This document shows, piece after piece, positions 8,792-17,667 of a DNA stretch of 64,000 nucleotides (positions within the stretch are counted from its first letter, which is position 1; each line of letters starts with the position of its first letter). Under the pieces are notes generated by a model. It searched no databases and was not told the origin of the DNA. It was given only the letters and a program-made list of their open reading frames with translations. Source of the DNA: Haloferax marinum (GTDB lineage Archaea > Halobacteriota > Halobacteria > Halobacteriales > Haloferacaceae). The position numbers and the translations under genes are program-made. Location of the stretch: positions 62,001 through 126,000 of the forward strand of contig NZ_WKJQ01000002.1 of assembly GCF_009674625.1 (NCBI RefSeq). The letters are read 5' to 3'.

Positions 8792-9886
8792 TCAGTCCGC
8801 CATCGGTGCCGACAGTTCGCGTTCTTTCGTGCCCTCGGTTTCGACGTCGACGTCGACGTCAGCGAAGGCGACGCCGTGGGCACCCTCGCGCTCTTTTGCG
8901 CTCGCTGCGACGCGGACGAACGTCGCGTTCTCACGAGCAGCAGGAATCGTATGGCCACCGCTGTAACTCACGCCAGAGCGGATGCCCGCGAGGAACTCCT
9001 CGACGAGCGGTTCGACGGGGCCTTTGTACGGGGTCAGGGCTTCGATACCCTCACCCGCGTCGACGTCGCTCTGTTTGTCCTCACGGTCCGACGCAGCCTC
9101 CGTCGAGGCCATTCCGCGCGACCGTTTGTACTGGTCGCCGTCGACTTCGACGACGCGTCCGGGTGATTCGGCGGTGCCTGCGAAGAAACTCCCCATCATC
9201 ACGCTATCGGCACCCGCCATGAGTGCCTTCGCAGCGTCACCAGACGTGCGGATGCCACCGTCGGCCATGACGTGAATCCCGAGTTCGTGCGCCCTCTGTG
9301 AACACTCCGAGACGGCCGTCAGTTGTGGATAGCCTGCACCGGCGACTTTTCGCGTCGTACAGTGTGACCCAGGGCCAACACCGACTTTCACACATCCTGC
9401 GCCCGCCTCCCAGAGGTCTTCGACAGCCTCGGGAGTGACGACGTTTCCGGCGACGATTTCGGGGTCGAACTCGTCACGGATGTGTGACACCGCGTCCAGG
9501 CAGCGCTCCATGTGCCCGTGTGCGATGTCCATCACGACGGCGTCGGCACCTGCGTCGAGCAACGCCTCAGTCCGGTCGAGATACGACTCGTTGATCCCGA
9601 CTGCGCCAGCGACGGTGCCACCCGAGTCTGCGACCCGGCTGACGTGGTCAGCCTGCTCGTCGATATCGAGGAATCGGTGGACGACGCCGAGTCCCCCGAG
9701 GTCTGAGAGCGCCCCAGCGAGCGGTGCTTCGGTGACTGTATCCATCGCCGCACTGACGAGCGGATTCCCCAGTTGAAGGTCTGGCGTCACGTTAGTCGAG
9801 AGGTCCACGTCGCTCCGGCTATCGACCGGTGAGCGCTGTGGAATCAGCAATGCATCTCCGTACGAGAGTCCTGTGCGAATCTCCAT
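8792..9886 (-). CDS. IMP dehydrogenase / GMP reductase family protein without CBS domains
   Basis: Purine nucleotide oxidoreductase fold, 364 residues. Seen: [13 protein letters not shown], the phosphate loop [26 protein letters not shown], the catalytic cysteine in [12 protein letters not shown] and the flap SRGMAS. The CBS pair found between strands in classical IMP dehydrogenase is absent, which fits GMP reductase or the CBS-less haloarchaeal paralogue (often called GuaB2). Sequence alone does not decide between IMP oxidation and GMP reduction. Single gene with its own promoter region. Confidence 0.88.
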   Translation of the reverse strand: MEIRTGLSYGDALLIPQRSPVDSRSDVDLSTNVTPDLQLGNPLVSAAMDTVTEAPLAGALSDLGGLGVVHRFLDIDEQADHVSRVADSGGTVAGAVGINESYLDRTEALLDAGADAVVMDIAHGHMERCLDAVSHIRDEFDPEIVAGNVVTPEAVEDLWEAGAGCVKVGVGPGSHCTTRKVAGAGYPQLTAVSECSQRAHELGIHVMADGGIRTSGDAAKALMAGADSVMMGSFFAGTAESPGRVVEVDGDQYKRSRGMASTEAASDREDKQSDVDAGEGIEALTPYKGPVEPLVEEFLAGIRSGVSYSGGHTIPAARENATFVRVAASAKEREGAHGVAFADVDVDVETEGTKERELSAPMAD

Positions 9887-10311
9887 CGTAACCCTCCACA
9901 GCCGAAGTGATGTGTCTCATTAACTCCGTCGAAGGTGGCCTCTGTCGCCGTGGAACGAAAGTATTAGGTTTTGGACCTCGTCTGTTAACTAACACACGGC
10001 GCCGCGTCCAACGCGAATCTCCAACCAATCGTAACCCCAACATTTTCGCAGTTCGCGGGCCGTGTGGTTCAAACTCTCCAGAGCGACTGCACCGTGCGAG
10101 CGCAGGCTGACGAGCGGAGCATTCACACGGCATTCGGAACTGTTATTTTCAGTGGCAAATCAGAGACGATTGCCGAACCGACCCTCGACACGTCGGTGAC
10201 GGTAGGTGTTCAGAGGCACACCCAATCAGCATCCCCCTTCTGGTCCCCATTCCCCCGATTTCGACTGTTAGGGGGTGAAGAAATAACATCAACGCGAAGC
10301 GTCTGTCACCT
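9887..10311. other. divergent intergenic region, no gene seen
   Basis: Separates the IMPDH-like gene (minus) from the first sugar nucleotidyltransferase (plus). It contains the short palindrome GTTAAC near 9985 and AT-rich patches suitable for divergent promoters. Reading frames here lack haloarchaeal protein composition. Confidence 0.5.
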
Positions 10312-11529
10312 ATGCAAACAGTCATCCTCGCTGCTGGGCGTGGAACTCGGATGCGCCCACTCACCGACCGTCGGCCTAAGCCGATGCTCCCGGTCGGTGA
10401 CAAACCGCTCGTCGCACACACCGTCGACGCGGCAATCGAGGCTGGCGCGACGTCGCTCACCATCGTCGTGGGGTTCCAAGCCGACGACGTTCGGACGTAC
10501 TTCGAGGAAGCCCACCTCCCGGTGCCGGTCGAGTTCGCCGTCCAAGCAGAACAGCGAGGAACTGCTGACGCCGTTCGAACCGCAGCAGCGTTTCTCGACT
10601 CCAACGAACCCTTCGTCGTACTCAACGGTGACGCCCTCTACGACGTGGCGTCGTTGCAGACGTTGTACGGCGAGCACGCAGCAGTCGGGTCGTTCAGGGT
10701 CTCCAACCCGAGTTCCTACGGAGTGTTGAAGATCGACGACGAGTTCGTCAGCGGCGTCGTCGAGAAACCCGCAGAGCCACCGTCTGACCTCATCAACGCT
10801 GGTGCGTACACCTTTCCCGCCGAAGCGCAATCGTGGCTCAACGTCGCCGAGAGTGACCGGGGTGAACTCGAACTGACCGACGTCCTCACACGAACCTGCG
10901 ACGAGTACGACGTTCGCGGTGTCGCGTTCGAGAGATGGCTCGACGTCGGCCGCCCGTGGGAGCTTCTCGAAGCAAACGAGTGGAAACTCTCGGAACTCGA
11001 CCCACGCATCGACGGTGACGTCTCACCAAACGCCGAACTCAACGGCCCCGTCGTCGTCGAGGCGGGAGCGACAGTTCGGTCAGGCGTCGTCATCGACGGC
11101 CCCGTGTTGATACGCCGCGGAGCGTCGGTGGGGCCGAACGCCTACGTCCGAGGACACACCGTCATCGGCGAAAACGCGAAAGTCGGCCACGCAGTCGAAG
11201 TGAAAAACAGCGTACTGATGGAAGGGGCGACGGTTGGCCACCTCGCGTACGTCGGAGACAGTATCCTCGGCCGTGACGTGAACTTCGGTGCTGGAACCAA
11301 AGTCGCCAATCTCCGTCACGACGGGGCCCCAGTTCGACAGATGCTCCGCGGTGAACTCGTCTCTACGGGACGCCGAAAGTACGGCGTCGTCGTCGGTGAC
11401 GGCGTCAAGACGGGTATCAACTCGTCGCTCAACGCCGGTGTTCGGTTACCGACCGATGGGACGGTGAATCCGGGCGAATCTGTCCTCTACGACCGAGTCG
11501 ACGACGGCCCAGCGACAGACGACGACTGA
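10312..11529 (+). CDS. glmU: GlmU-like bifunctional sugar-1-phosphate nucleotidyltransferase/acetyltransferase
   Basis: Likely makes UDP-GlcNAc: a nucleotidyltransferase domain (residues 1-230, VILAAGRGTRMRPLT and PKPMLPVGDKP) followed by a left-handed beta-helix acyltransferase domain (250-400) with hexapeptide repeats. The C-terminal GRRKYGVVVGDGVKTGIN is typical of archaeal GlmU-type enzymes. Length of 405 residues is normal. It stands apart from glmS and glmM but belongs to the same pathway. A paralogue lies at 17667. Substrate specificity (GlcNAc versus other hexoses) is inferred. Confidence 0.85.
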   Translation: MQTVILAAGRGTRMRPLTDRRPKPMLPVGDKPLVAHTVDAAIEAGATSLTIVVGFQADDVRTYFEEAHLPVPVEFAVQAEQRGTADAVRTAAAFLDSNEPFVVLNGDALYDVASLQTLYGEHAAVGSFRVSNPSSYGVLKIDDEFVSGVVEKPAEPPSDLINAGAYTFPAEAQSWLNVAESDRGELELTDVLTRTCDEYDVRGVAFERWLDVGRPWELLEANEWKLSELDPRIDGDVSPNAELNGPVVVEAGATVRSGVVIDGPVLIRRGASVGPNAYVRGHTVIGENAKVGHAVEVKNSVLMEGATVGHLAYVGDSILGRDVNFGAGTKVANLRHDGAPVRQMLRGELVSTGRRKYGVVVGDGVKTGINSSLNAGVRLPTDGTVNPGESVLYDRVDDGPATDDD

Positions 11530-11796
11530 GCGGGAGAGTCGTGTGAATCACAGGAGTCGTGGGACGTCAGAAATTACGTCCACGGTATACTCTGACAGAC
11601 TGTATCGAGCCACACGACGGGGCGCGTCCAATTTTGTCAGCTCATTTGTGGATACCTGTTTTCTTATCGTCGTGGTAGCGTTACTAACCCCCATAAACCG
11701 AGGGCACACCACGACAGACCACCAAATTCACAGAACCAAACAGTGTGGAGCGTCCCACCGTGAAGCCTAAAATGCCCGTAGTGCGAACGAGAGAGT

Positions 11797-12240
11797 ATGT
11801 CGAATAGCAGCCGATTCGTGGTCGCCACTCACGTGCTCACGAACCTAGCCGTGCGGAGCGACGAGCGGCTGTCTTCCGACCGTCTCGCCTGGAGCGTCAA
11901 CACGAACCCGGTCGTCATCCGGCAACTCCTCTGCTCGCTTCGAGAAGCGGACCTCGTGGACTCGAAACGAGGTCCGACCGGCGGGTTTACGCTCGCACGC
12001 GACCCCGAAGATATCTCACTTCGAGATATCTACGAGGCGGTGGAGGATAGCGAACCGTTCTGTTTCCACGCGAACGAACCGAACGACGAGTGTACGGTCG
12101 GAGAACATATTCAACCGGTACTCAACGAACTGTTCGAACCCGCGATTCAAGCGATGCTCGACGAACTCGATGCAGTGACGGTCGCCGACGTCCACGAAAC
12201 CGTCTTCGAAGCCGCAGACATCGACGCTCTCGAAGTCTAA
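11797..12240 (+). CDS. Rrf2 family transcriptional regulator
   Basis: A 147-residue winged-helix protein: NTNPVVIRQLLCSLREADLVDSKRGPTGGFTLARDPEDISLRDIYEAVE matches the Rrf2 core, with the GPTGGF wing. Two cysteines (in EPFCFHANE and DECTVGEHI) lie where Fe-S-binding members have three, so cluster binding is uncertain. The gene is convergent with the HxlR gene, with 5 bases between the stops. AT-rich sequence before the start (CCTAAAAT near 11767) is a likely promoter. Confidence 0.9.
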   Translation: MSNSSRFVVATHVLTNLAVRSDERLSSDRLAWSVNTNPVVIRQLLCSLREADLVDSKRGPTGGFTLARDPEDISLRDIYEAVEDSEPFCFHANEPNDECTVGEHIQPVLNELFEPAIQAMLDELDAVTVADVHETVFEAADIDALEV

Positions 12241-12245
12241 ACGAG

Positions 12246-12611
12246 TTAGGCAGTCGTTTCAGTCGACTCCGACTCGGCAGACGGCTCTTCTACGTCGAGC
12301 CATTCGTCCGCCCACTCTTCTATCTCCTCGAACACCGGGCACAGTGAGACGCCCTTGTCGGTCAACGAGTAGTACGTCGCGACCGGTGCGTCTTCCTCTA
12401 GCCGGCGGTTGACGAACCCCGTCTCCTGTAAGTCGTCGAGGACACGCGAGAGCGTCCGGGAACTCGCGTCCGTCGAGCGCTTGAGTTCGTTGAACCGCTT
12501 CTCGCCGTCCTGCAAGTCGTGGAGGACGATGAGACGCCACTGTGACCCAATCTGTTTGAGGGAATCGATGATGGGACAGGGTGCGTCGTCGAGCGTCATA
12601 TTGGAGGCCAT
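12246..12611 (-). CDS. HxlR family winged-helix regulator
   Basis: A 121-residue protein with the HxlR signature: CPIIDSLKQIGSQWRLIVLHDLQDGEKRFNELKRS, then SSRTLSRVLDDLQETGFVNRR and a wing ending YYSLTDKGVSL. Cys12 stands where redox- or aldehyde-sensing HxlR members keep a cysteine. An in-frame ATG four codons later (MTLDDAP) is an equally good start. Targets are unknown; the nearest candidate is the hypothetical gene at 12852, which is divergent. Confidence 0.9.
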   Translation of the reverse strand: MASNMTLDDAPCPIIDSLKQIGSQWRLIVLHDLQDGEKRFNELKRSTDASSRTLSRVLDDLQETGFVNRRLEEDAPVATYYSLTDKGVSLCPVFEEIEEWADEWLDVEEPSAESESTETTA

Positions 12612-12724
12612 ACCCTGCTGTAGGTGGGAGCCGTCTTTAGTGGTTCGGCTAGTTTACCTGCTTTCATTCCGTAACCTGGTTCCATCGTGTATCTACAGAG
12701 ACAGGTGTGGAACGTCGGACAGCC

Positions 12725-12785
12725 AACCAGTCCGCCAACTATTCGGCCAGTCGGCCAGTCGCCAATCAATCGGCCAAACACCGGT
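12725..12785. repeat. short direct repeats CGGCCAgt upstream of a hypothetical gene
   Basis: The run contains four near-copies of TCGGCCA spaced 7-22 bases apart in the gap between the HxlR gene and the divergent gene at 12852. Close spacing of identical heptamers suggests a regulator site or local slippage. Confidence 0.4.
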
Positions 12786-12851
12786 GGTCGAGTATTCTCC
12801 ACGAACCGGTGTGAGCGAAGCGGTTCTGCCGTTGTAACGCGTACAGTACTC

Positions 12852-13274
12852 ATGAGAGAGCCAGATACGTGTGCGGCAATCGTCGTGGGAGAGAGCCTCA
12901 CCGAAGGTGTCGGTATCTTCGAGTTCGACGCGGAAGTGGTCATCCTACAGGGTGAAGAGCTCAACATCTGGGTCGGTGAGGAACACTTCATCTCCGACCC
13001 GGAAGGAAGCGTCCAGCGGGGCCAGTTCCTCCTCGTCACGCAGTCTTCGACCGGAAGCATCGCCCGTATCGTCGAGGTGAACTCTCCGTCGAAACCAGAC
13101 GGCGACCACCCGATAGAACTCGAACACGAGTTCCGATGGGACGCCGAAGGGGTAACCACCGAACCGGTCGTCGAGTTCTGTAGTCAAGACGACGTCAAAG
13201 CCGAGGAGGACAGCCAAATTCAACTATCGGAGAGAGCCAAAGTCGTCAGATACGTTCGGCCGACGAATCGGTGA
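12852..13274 (+). CDS. small acidic hypothetical protein
   Basis: Not recognised. A 140-residue protein with composition normal for a haloarchaeal cytosolic protein, starting MREPDTCAAIVVGESLTEGVG. It seems beta-rich (AEVVILQGEELNIWVGEE, GQFLLVTQSS, SIARIVEVNS), compatible with a small beta-barrel or PilZ-like fold, but no motif fixes this. The frame extends upstream with arginine-rich residues, so the ATG at 12852 is preferred. It is divergent from the HxlR gene. Confidence 0.6.
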   Translation: MREPDTCAAIVVGESLTEGVGIFEFDAEVVILQGEELNIWVGEEHFISDPEGSVQRGQFLLVTQSSTGSIARIVEVNSPSKPDGDHPIELEHEFRWDAEGVTTEPVVEFCSQDDVKAEEDSQIQLSERAKVVRYVRPTNR

Positions 13275-13320
13275 GTCTCACGGCAGTCACGGGCGGCGAG
13301 TCAGCACCGACTCCGTATCA

Positions 13321-13755
13321 TCACGCCAGTAATCGAGAGAGCAAGAGAAACACGCGTTTGAGGTTCTCCGAGAGACGCGTTTGGTTTTCAGAGTGGAGCG
13401 TGACGCTATCACCGAGTGCGTGAATCTCGATGGTACGCCCCCGGTCGCTCAAGTCTTTCAGTTCCATTCCCCGTATCGAAGACAGCGGGACGATGAGGTA
13501 GCGGTACTCTTCGTCTTTGATGTCGGCGTTCGAGTGGTCTCCGTAGATGTGGAGACTGTTCTCTGTGACGCCAATCTCGTATCCGATGTAACTCATCCCG
13601 GCGATCTCCGCGCCGGCGCGGCCACCCTTTACTTTCCCCTTCAGTTGGGAAGAATCGAGGAGGATTCCATCTACCATACGGCCCGCTTGCGACCCACCAC
13701 TCGTAAGTATTCGCGCCCAGTTCTCGGTGTTGATTTTCACTCGACGTCGAACCAT
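13321..13755 (-). CDS. conserved hypothetical protein, PH-like candidate
   Basis: A 144-residue protein (VKINTENWARIL...LKRVFLLLSRLLA). The middle has alternating beta strands: IGYEIGVTENSLHIYGDH, YRYLIVPLSSIRGMELKDL, RTIEIHALGDSVTLHSEN, then a C-terminal helix. This resembles PH-like membrane-associated domains, but the assignment is weak. It lies 29 bases downstream of the DICT gene on the same strand, so the two are probably an operon. The frame continues upstream, but the ATG at 13755 removes an arginine-rich leader. Confidence 0.65.
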   Translation of the reverse strand: MVRRRVKINTENWARILTSGGSQAGRMVDGILLDSSQLKGKVKGGRAGAEIAGMSYIGYEIGVTENSLHIYGDHSNADIKDEEYRYLIVPLSSIRGMELKDLSDRGRTIEIHALGDSVTLHSENQTRLSENLKRVFLLLSRLLA

Positions 13756-13784
13756 CCCACCGTGTACCACCGAGTCGACGGCCC

Positions 13785-14555
13785 TCAGCGTGGGGGTGCT
13801 CTGACGTGGGTGTCGCCGGTCGCGTCTCCACCAAATCCGTCGGACTCGATGATAGAGTACGACGACGTCAGATGACTGACGATGAAATCGACCGTAGACG
13901 GGTCGTACGTCCAAAACCCGCTGAACCCCGACCCCAGTGGGTTCTCTTCGGCGACGAGTGCACACTTGTAATCGTCGACCCCGTTGCCGTCGTAGACGAC
14001 GAACCAGGAGTGGCGAATCTCCTCGGTACGCGCGAGATGGAGTTGGAACTGCTCGACCGACGGCACGGGTTCTGTGGGGTAGATATACGCGTGGACGTAC
14101 AGGTCGTCTCGGCTACCGAGTTGTCGATAGGAGTCGAGTTGCTTCCGAAGGTTGTCGCCCGTCTGAAAGCCAGCGTGTAACTCGCCGGCACCGACGCGCC
14201 ACGCCCGGTCTTCTATCTCGCGCGTCGCGTTGAGCATCTGCTTGCGGTCGTACGACCTGAACAGCGTCTCGTCGAGGTGGTCGAGGATGGGGACGTACGA
14301 CTCTCGCTCGAATCCGGGTTCGACGTCGTCTTGGTCTTTGAGAACGTCGCTCACGTCGACTGCGGTGTGAAACTTCTCTCCCGTCCCGAGGACGGCGAAG
14401 TTCGACGGTCCCTCAGAAGCAGTCGCCGCCCGGACCGAGATGTTGCGGTCCTGAAAGTGTTCTGCGAGACGCTCGACAGCGTCACCGCGTGGATTGAACA
14501 CGGTGAGCGTCCGCTCGTCGGCAGCGACGCCAGCGATCAATTCGCTGAGAGACAT
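13785..14555 (-). CDS. DICT sensory domain protein
   Basis: A 256-residue protein without membrane segments. The C-terminal half (LHLARTEEIRHSWFVVYDGNGVDDYKCALVAEE and GFSGFWTYDPSTVDFIVSHL) matches the DICT domain, found in archaea and bacteria beside two-component and cyclic-dinucleotide proteins. Here it is a stand-alone sensor with no output domain, so it probably acts through protein contacts. Cotranscribed with the hypothetical gene at 13321. Confidence 0.8.
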   Translation of the reverse strand: MSLSELIAGVAADERTLTVFNPRGDAVERLAEHFQDRNISVRAATASEGPSNFAVLGTGEKFHTAVDVSDVLKDQDDVEPGFERESYVPILDHLDETLFRSYDRKQMLNATREIEDRAWRVGAGELHAGFQTGDNLRKQLDSYRQLGSRDDLYVHAYIYPTEPVPSVEQFQLHLARTEEIRHSWFVVYDGNGVDDYKCALVAEENPLGSGFSGFWTYDPSTVDFIVSHLTSSYSIIESDGFGGDATGDTHVRAPPR

Positions 14556-14716
14556 ACTGGGTCCTGGAACGAGTCAGGGGTATATGGTTCTTTGCATAAA
14601 TAAAGCAAGATGTTTGAGTGTATTAGCTACTCGAAATTGAGTTCCCTCGCCCATATGAGCCACGTTATTTCGTATTATGGAATCTTAACTATGCCGTTGT
14701 AAGTCGTACAAACAGT

Positions 14717-14941
14717 ATGATTTCGGGGTCTGACCGATTACCGACACAGATCGACGGCGTGGGGGGTGGCGTCGAGGGGTGGTTCGCCCGTGAAGCACCG
14801 AGTATCGTCGCCGGCCTCGAAGCGGCACAGTTTATCGGCCCGGTCACTGCCGCAACGGCGTGGAGACTCATCGCGGCGGGCAACGCCACTGAGGCCGTCG
14901 AGCTCGTACTCGAAGAAGTCGACGAGTCGTGGAGACAGTAG
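14717..14941 (+). CDS. small hypothetical protein
   Basis: 74 residues, MISGSDRLPTQIDGVGG...EEVDESWRQ, mostly helical, with an alanine/glycine-rich amphipathic middle (VAGLEAAQFIGPVTAATAWRL). No motif is recognised. The composition is credible for a haloarchaeal protein, and an AT-rich stretch upstream (14580-14716) could hold its promoter. The stop runs directly into a 16-bp direct repeat. Confidence 0.5.
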   Translation: MISGSDRLPTQIDGVGGGVEGWFAREAPSIVAGLEAAQFIGPVTAATAWRLIAAGNATEAVELVLEEVDESWRQ

Positions 14942-14993
14942 CAGGCGAGACGTAACGAACGCAGGCGAGACGTAACCGCAGACGAGACGTAAC
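14941..14993. repeat. three copies of a 16-bp direct repeat
   Basis: GCAGGCGAGACGTAAC occurs at 14941-14956 and 14961-14976, and as GCAGACGAGACGTAAC at 14978-14993. The unit starts at the stop codon of the small gene at 14717. Function is unknown; possibly slippage or a binding array. Confidence 0.8.
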
Positions 14994-15045
14994 GTACCGA
15001 ATCGGTGAAATCGACGTCACTCCGAGAGTGGGTCGAGTGTCCTCG

Positions 15046-15606
15046 TTATCTGTCGCGTGAGGTCGTATCTCGGATGTACAGTTCGACCAACGCGTCGAGC
15101 AGATGTGGAGCCAGTTCGAATCGGACGTCCACACTGTTGCCTTCACGGTCGTAGGAGAGTTGCTGGACGTCGATAGCAGCGAGAAGTGTTCGCATCGAGT
15201 CGACGACGTAGTTGCTCGCACCGGCTTCCACCCGCAGGGAGTCTCCGAGGTGAATCGAGAGGCCATCGACGACCGTCTCGTAACACGTCTTACTCGGGGA
15301 TTCGATGCGCTGACTTCGTTCGACGAGTCCGAGCGACGAGAGCGTCTCGAGTCGTCGGTATATCGTCGATTCGGAGACACCACAGTCTTCGGCGAGTTCT
15401 TCTGCGGTCATCGGGGTCCGTTTACAGGCGAGTAACACGTCGCGTGAGACACTATCACCGAGTGCATCGAGAAGTTCGTCGTCGGAGGACTCCGGTGACA
15501 CGTCCGTACTTTCGGCGGGCGTGACGTCTTCAGCCTCGTCCGTCAGTGGACCATCCAGGTCGTCCGACGAGGAGAGAACGTCGTCTACGAGGTCACGTCG
15601 CGTCAT
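15046..15606 (-). CDS. winged-helix (ArsR-like) transcriptional regulator
   Basis: 186 residues. After an acidic tail, the HTH is clear: LLDALGDSVSRDVLLACKRTPMTAEELAEDCGVSESTIYRRLETLSSLGLVERSQR. A C-terminal region (RVEAGASNYVVDSMRTLLAAIDVQQLSYDREGNSVDVRFEL) may sense a ligand or dimerise. The ATG at 15606 is chosen over an ATG 13 codons upstream because the extra residues (MDYISLDNVWYLT) are hydrophobic and unlike the acidic start. Target unknown; neighbours are glmS downstream in position and the small gene at 14717. Confidence 0.85.
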   Translation of the reverse strand: MTRRDLVDDVLSSSDDLDGPLTDEAEDVTPAESTDVSPESSDDELLDALGDSVSRDVLLACKRTPMTAEELAEDCGVSESTIYRRLETLSSLGLVERSQRIESPSKTCYETVVDGLSIHLGDSLRVEAGASNYVVDSMRTLLAAIDVQQLSYDREGNSVDVRFELAPHLLDALVELYIRDTTSRDR

Positions 15607-15803
15607 CGTGAGATACCAGACGTTGTCAAGAGATATGTAATCCACGCCTACAGTATTCAGGTAACTTCTGGAATACAGATATGTTTGCTCGACGTCTCAC
15701 GCTCTCAGCGAACGGTAAAATTCACAGACACGACAAAGACAGGCCCGAGAACCGAGGTCGGGTCAGTCGAGTCGACCCACCGAATCGGAACCGCGGGTGG
15801 CAA

Positions 15804-15824
15804 GAACTGCGGACACGCCGGTGT
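15804..15824 (-). other. ORB-like element, distant copy
   Basis: GAACTGCGGACACGCCGGTGT on the plus strand is the reverse complement of ACACCGGCGTGTCCGCAGTTC, matching the repeat family around the orc gene. It lies in the 243-base gap between the regulator at 15606 and the glmS stop, 42 kb from the origin. Confidence 0.6.
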
Positions 15825-15849
15825 GGACGTCCCGAAAGAGCGCCCCGCC

Positions 15850-17667
15850 TTACTCGACAGTCACGCACTTCGCGAGGTTACGTGGCTTGTCGATTGGGCG
15901 TTCGAGTAAGTTCGCAGCGTGGTACGCCACGAGTTGGAGTTGGACGTTTGCGAGGATTCCCGCGATTTCGGGGTGGGTCTCGGGAATCGAGAGCACGTGG
16001 TCTGCGAACTCGGCGATTTCACTCGACTCGTCGCTCGTGACGGCGATGACTGGCGCACCGCGCGCCTGCACTTCTTTGACGTTGCTCAGCGTCGCCTCGT
16101 CTTCGTGACCGGTGAATATCGCGAAGACCGGTGTGATGGGTGTGACGAGTGCGAGTGGGCCGTGTTTGAGCTCCGACGCGGCGAACCCCTCGGCGTGCTC
16201 GTACGATATCTCTTTGAACTTCAGCGCACCTTCGAGGGCAACGGGGTGCGCAGGACCCCGGCCGATGAAGAAGTACGCGTCGCTGCCTTCGTACTCGATT
16301 GCGACCTCTCGCGCAGTGGAGGTGTCGAGAATCTCCTGAACGTCGCCGGGGAGACGTGCGAGTGCATTCATCAACTCGCGTGAGTCGGTAGACTTCATCC
16401 CCGTGTAGTCTTCGGTGATGCGCTCGGCGAGGAGGGCGAGTGCAGTCACCTGTGACGAGAACGTCTTGGTCGCAGCCACACCGATTTCTGGGCCTGCTCG
16501 GAGGAGCAACTCGTCGTCGCACTCGCGGGTTATCGACGACCCGACGACGTTCGTGACTGCGAGCGTTCGCGCTCCGGCAGAGCGAGCGCGGCGAACAGCG
16601 TCGAGCGTGTCCGCCGTCTCACCGGATTGGCTGACCGCGACCACGAGCGTGCTGGGAGTCACCGGCGGTTTGACCACCGAGTACTCGCCCGACATGAACG
16701 CGTACGCAGGGATTCCACGTGCGTTGAGGAGTGATGCCGCGTACATGCCTGCGTGGTGTGAGGTCCCCATCGCGATGAGGTGGACCTGTTGTACGTCTGC
16801 GAACGTTCCCGGCGGGAACTCGTCTAACTTGGCACCGCCCGTGCGCGTGTCGAGTCGACCCTGGGTCGTCCGCCGAAGGGCGCCGGGTTGCTCGTTGATT
16901 TCCTTGTACATGAAGTGCTCGTAGCCACCCTTCGTGGCCGTCTCGGGGTCCCACTCGATGTACTCGACCGGTCTGTCGACTGGACGGCCGGCGGAGTCAG
17001 TTATGCTGTAGCCGTCGAGACTCGTCACGACGAAATCACCGTCGTGGAGATAGACGACTTGCTGAGTGTGCTGGATGAACGCAGGCACGTCGCTCGCGAG
17101 GTAGTATTCTCCCTCACCGACGCCGAGGACGAGCGGTGACCCGGAGCGAGTCGCGTAGATAGCGTGTTCGTCTCCAATGATTGCAGCGATAGCGTAACTC
17201 CCCGAGAGGCTGCCGATAGCAGCACGGAACGCGTCTTCGGGAGATGCACCGGCGAGGAGGTTCTCCTCTATGAGGTGCGGCACGACTTCGGTGTCCGTCT
17301 CACTGCTGAACTTGTGGCCCTTCGATTCGAGCTCGGCCCGGAGTGACTGGTAGTTCGAGATGATACCGTTGTGAACCACCGCGACGCGGCCCGACTCGTC
17401 GGTGTGTGGGTGGGCGTTACCGTCGGTGACGCCACCGTGCGTCGCCCACCGAGTGTGGCCGATGCCGAAGCTTCCAGAGATTGGGTCCTTTTCGACGGCA
17501 GCGACGAGTTCGGACACCTCACCGACGCGCTTGGTCAGTGAGATACCGCTCTGGTTCTTCACGGCGATACCAGCGGAGTCGTAGCCGCGGTACTCTAAGC
17601 GCCGGAGTCCGTCTACCAGTGACTCGACCGAGTCGTCCGCACCGATGCAGGCGGTGATTCCGCACAT
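15850..17667 (-). CDS. glmS: glutamine--fructose-6-phosphate aminotransferase (isomerizing)
   Basis: First committed step of amino-sugar synthesis: fructose-6-phosphate plus glutamine gives glucosamine-6-phosphate. The 605-residue protein starts MCGITACIG with the N-terminal nucleophile Cys2, followed by the class II glutaminase domain (RWATHGGVTDGNAHPH). Two SIS domains follow (MGTSHHAGMYA, AVSQSGETADTLDAVRRA, RGPAHPVALEGALKFKEISYEHAEG). It ends NLAKCVTVE, as most GlmS proteins do. The start overlaps the upstream nucleotidyltransferase stop by one base (TGATG), so the two are cotranscribed. Confidence 0.97.
   Translation of the reverse strand: MCGITACIGADDSVESLVDGLRRLEYRGYDSAGIAVKNQSGISLTKRVGEVSELVAAVEKDPISGSFGIGHTRWATHGGVTDGNAHPHTDESGRVAVVHNGIISNYQSLRAELESKGHKFSSETDTEVVPHLIEENLLAGASPEDAFRAAIGSLSGSYAIAAIIGDEHAIYATRSGSPLVLGVGEGEYYLASDVPAFIQHTQQVVYLHDGDFVVTSLDGYSITDSAGRPVDRPVEYIEWDPETATKGGYEHFMYKEINEQPGALRRTTQGRLDTRTGGAKLDEFPPGTFADVQQVHLIAMGTSHHAGMYAASLLNARGIPAYAFMSGEYSVVKPPVTPSTLVVAVSQSGETADTLDAVRRARSAGARTLAVTNVVGSSITRECDDELLLRAGPEIGVAATKTFSSQVTALALLAERITEDYTGMKSTDSRELMNALARLPGDVQEILDTSTAREVAIEYEGSDAYFFIGRGPAHPVALEGALKFKEISYEHAEGFAASELKHGPLALVTPITPVFAIFTGHEDEATLSNVKEVQARGAPVIAVTSDESSEIAEFADHVLSIPETHPEIAGILANVQLQLVAYHAANLLERPIDKPRNLAKCVTVE

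Noticed and set aside
11543..11770. Plus-strand frame before the Rrf2 gene
   Set aside because: Arg/Ser/Thr-rich residues, no acidity; overlaps the presumed promoter.
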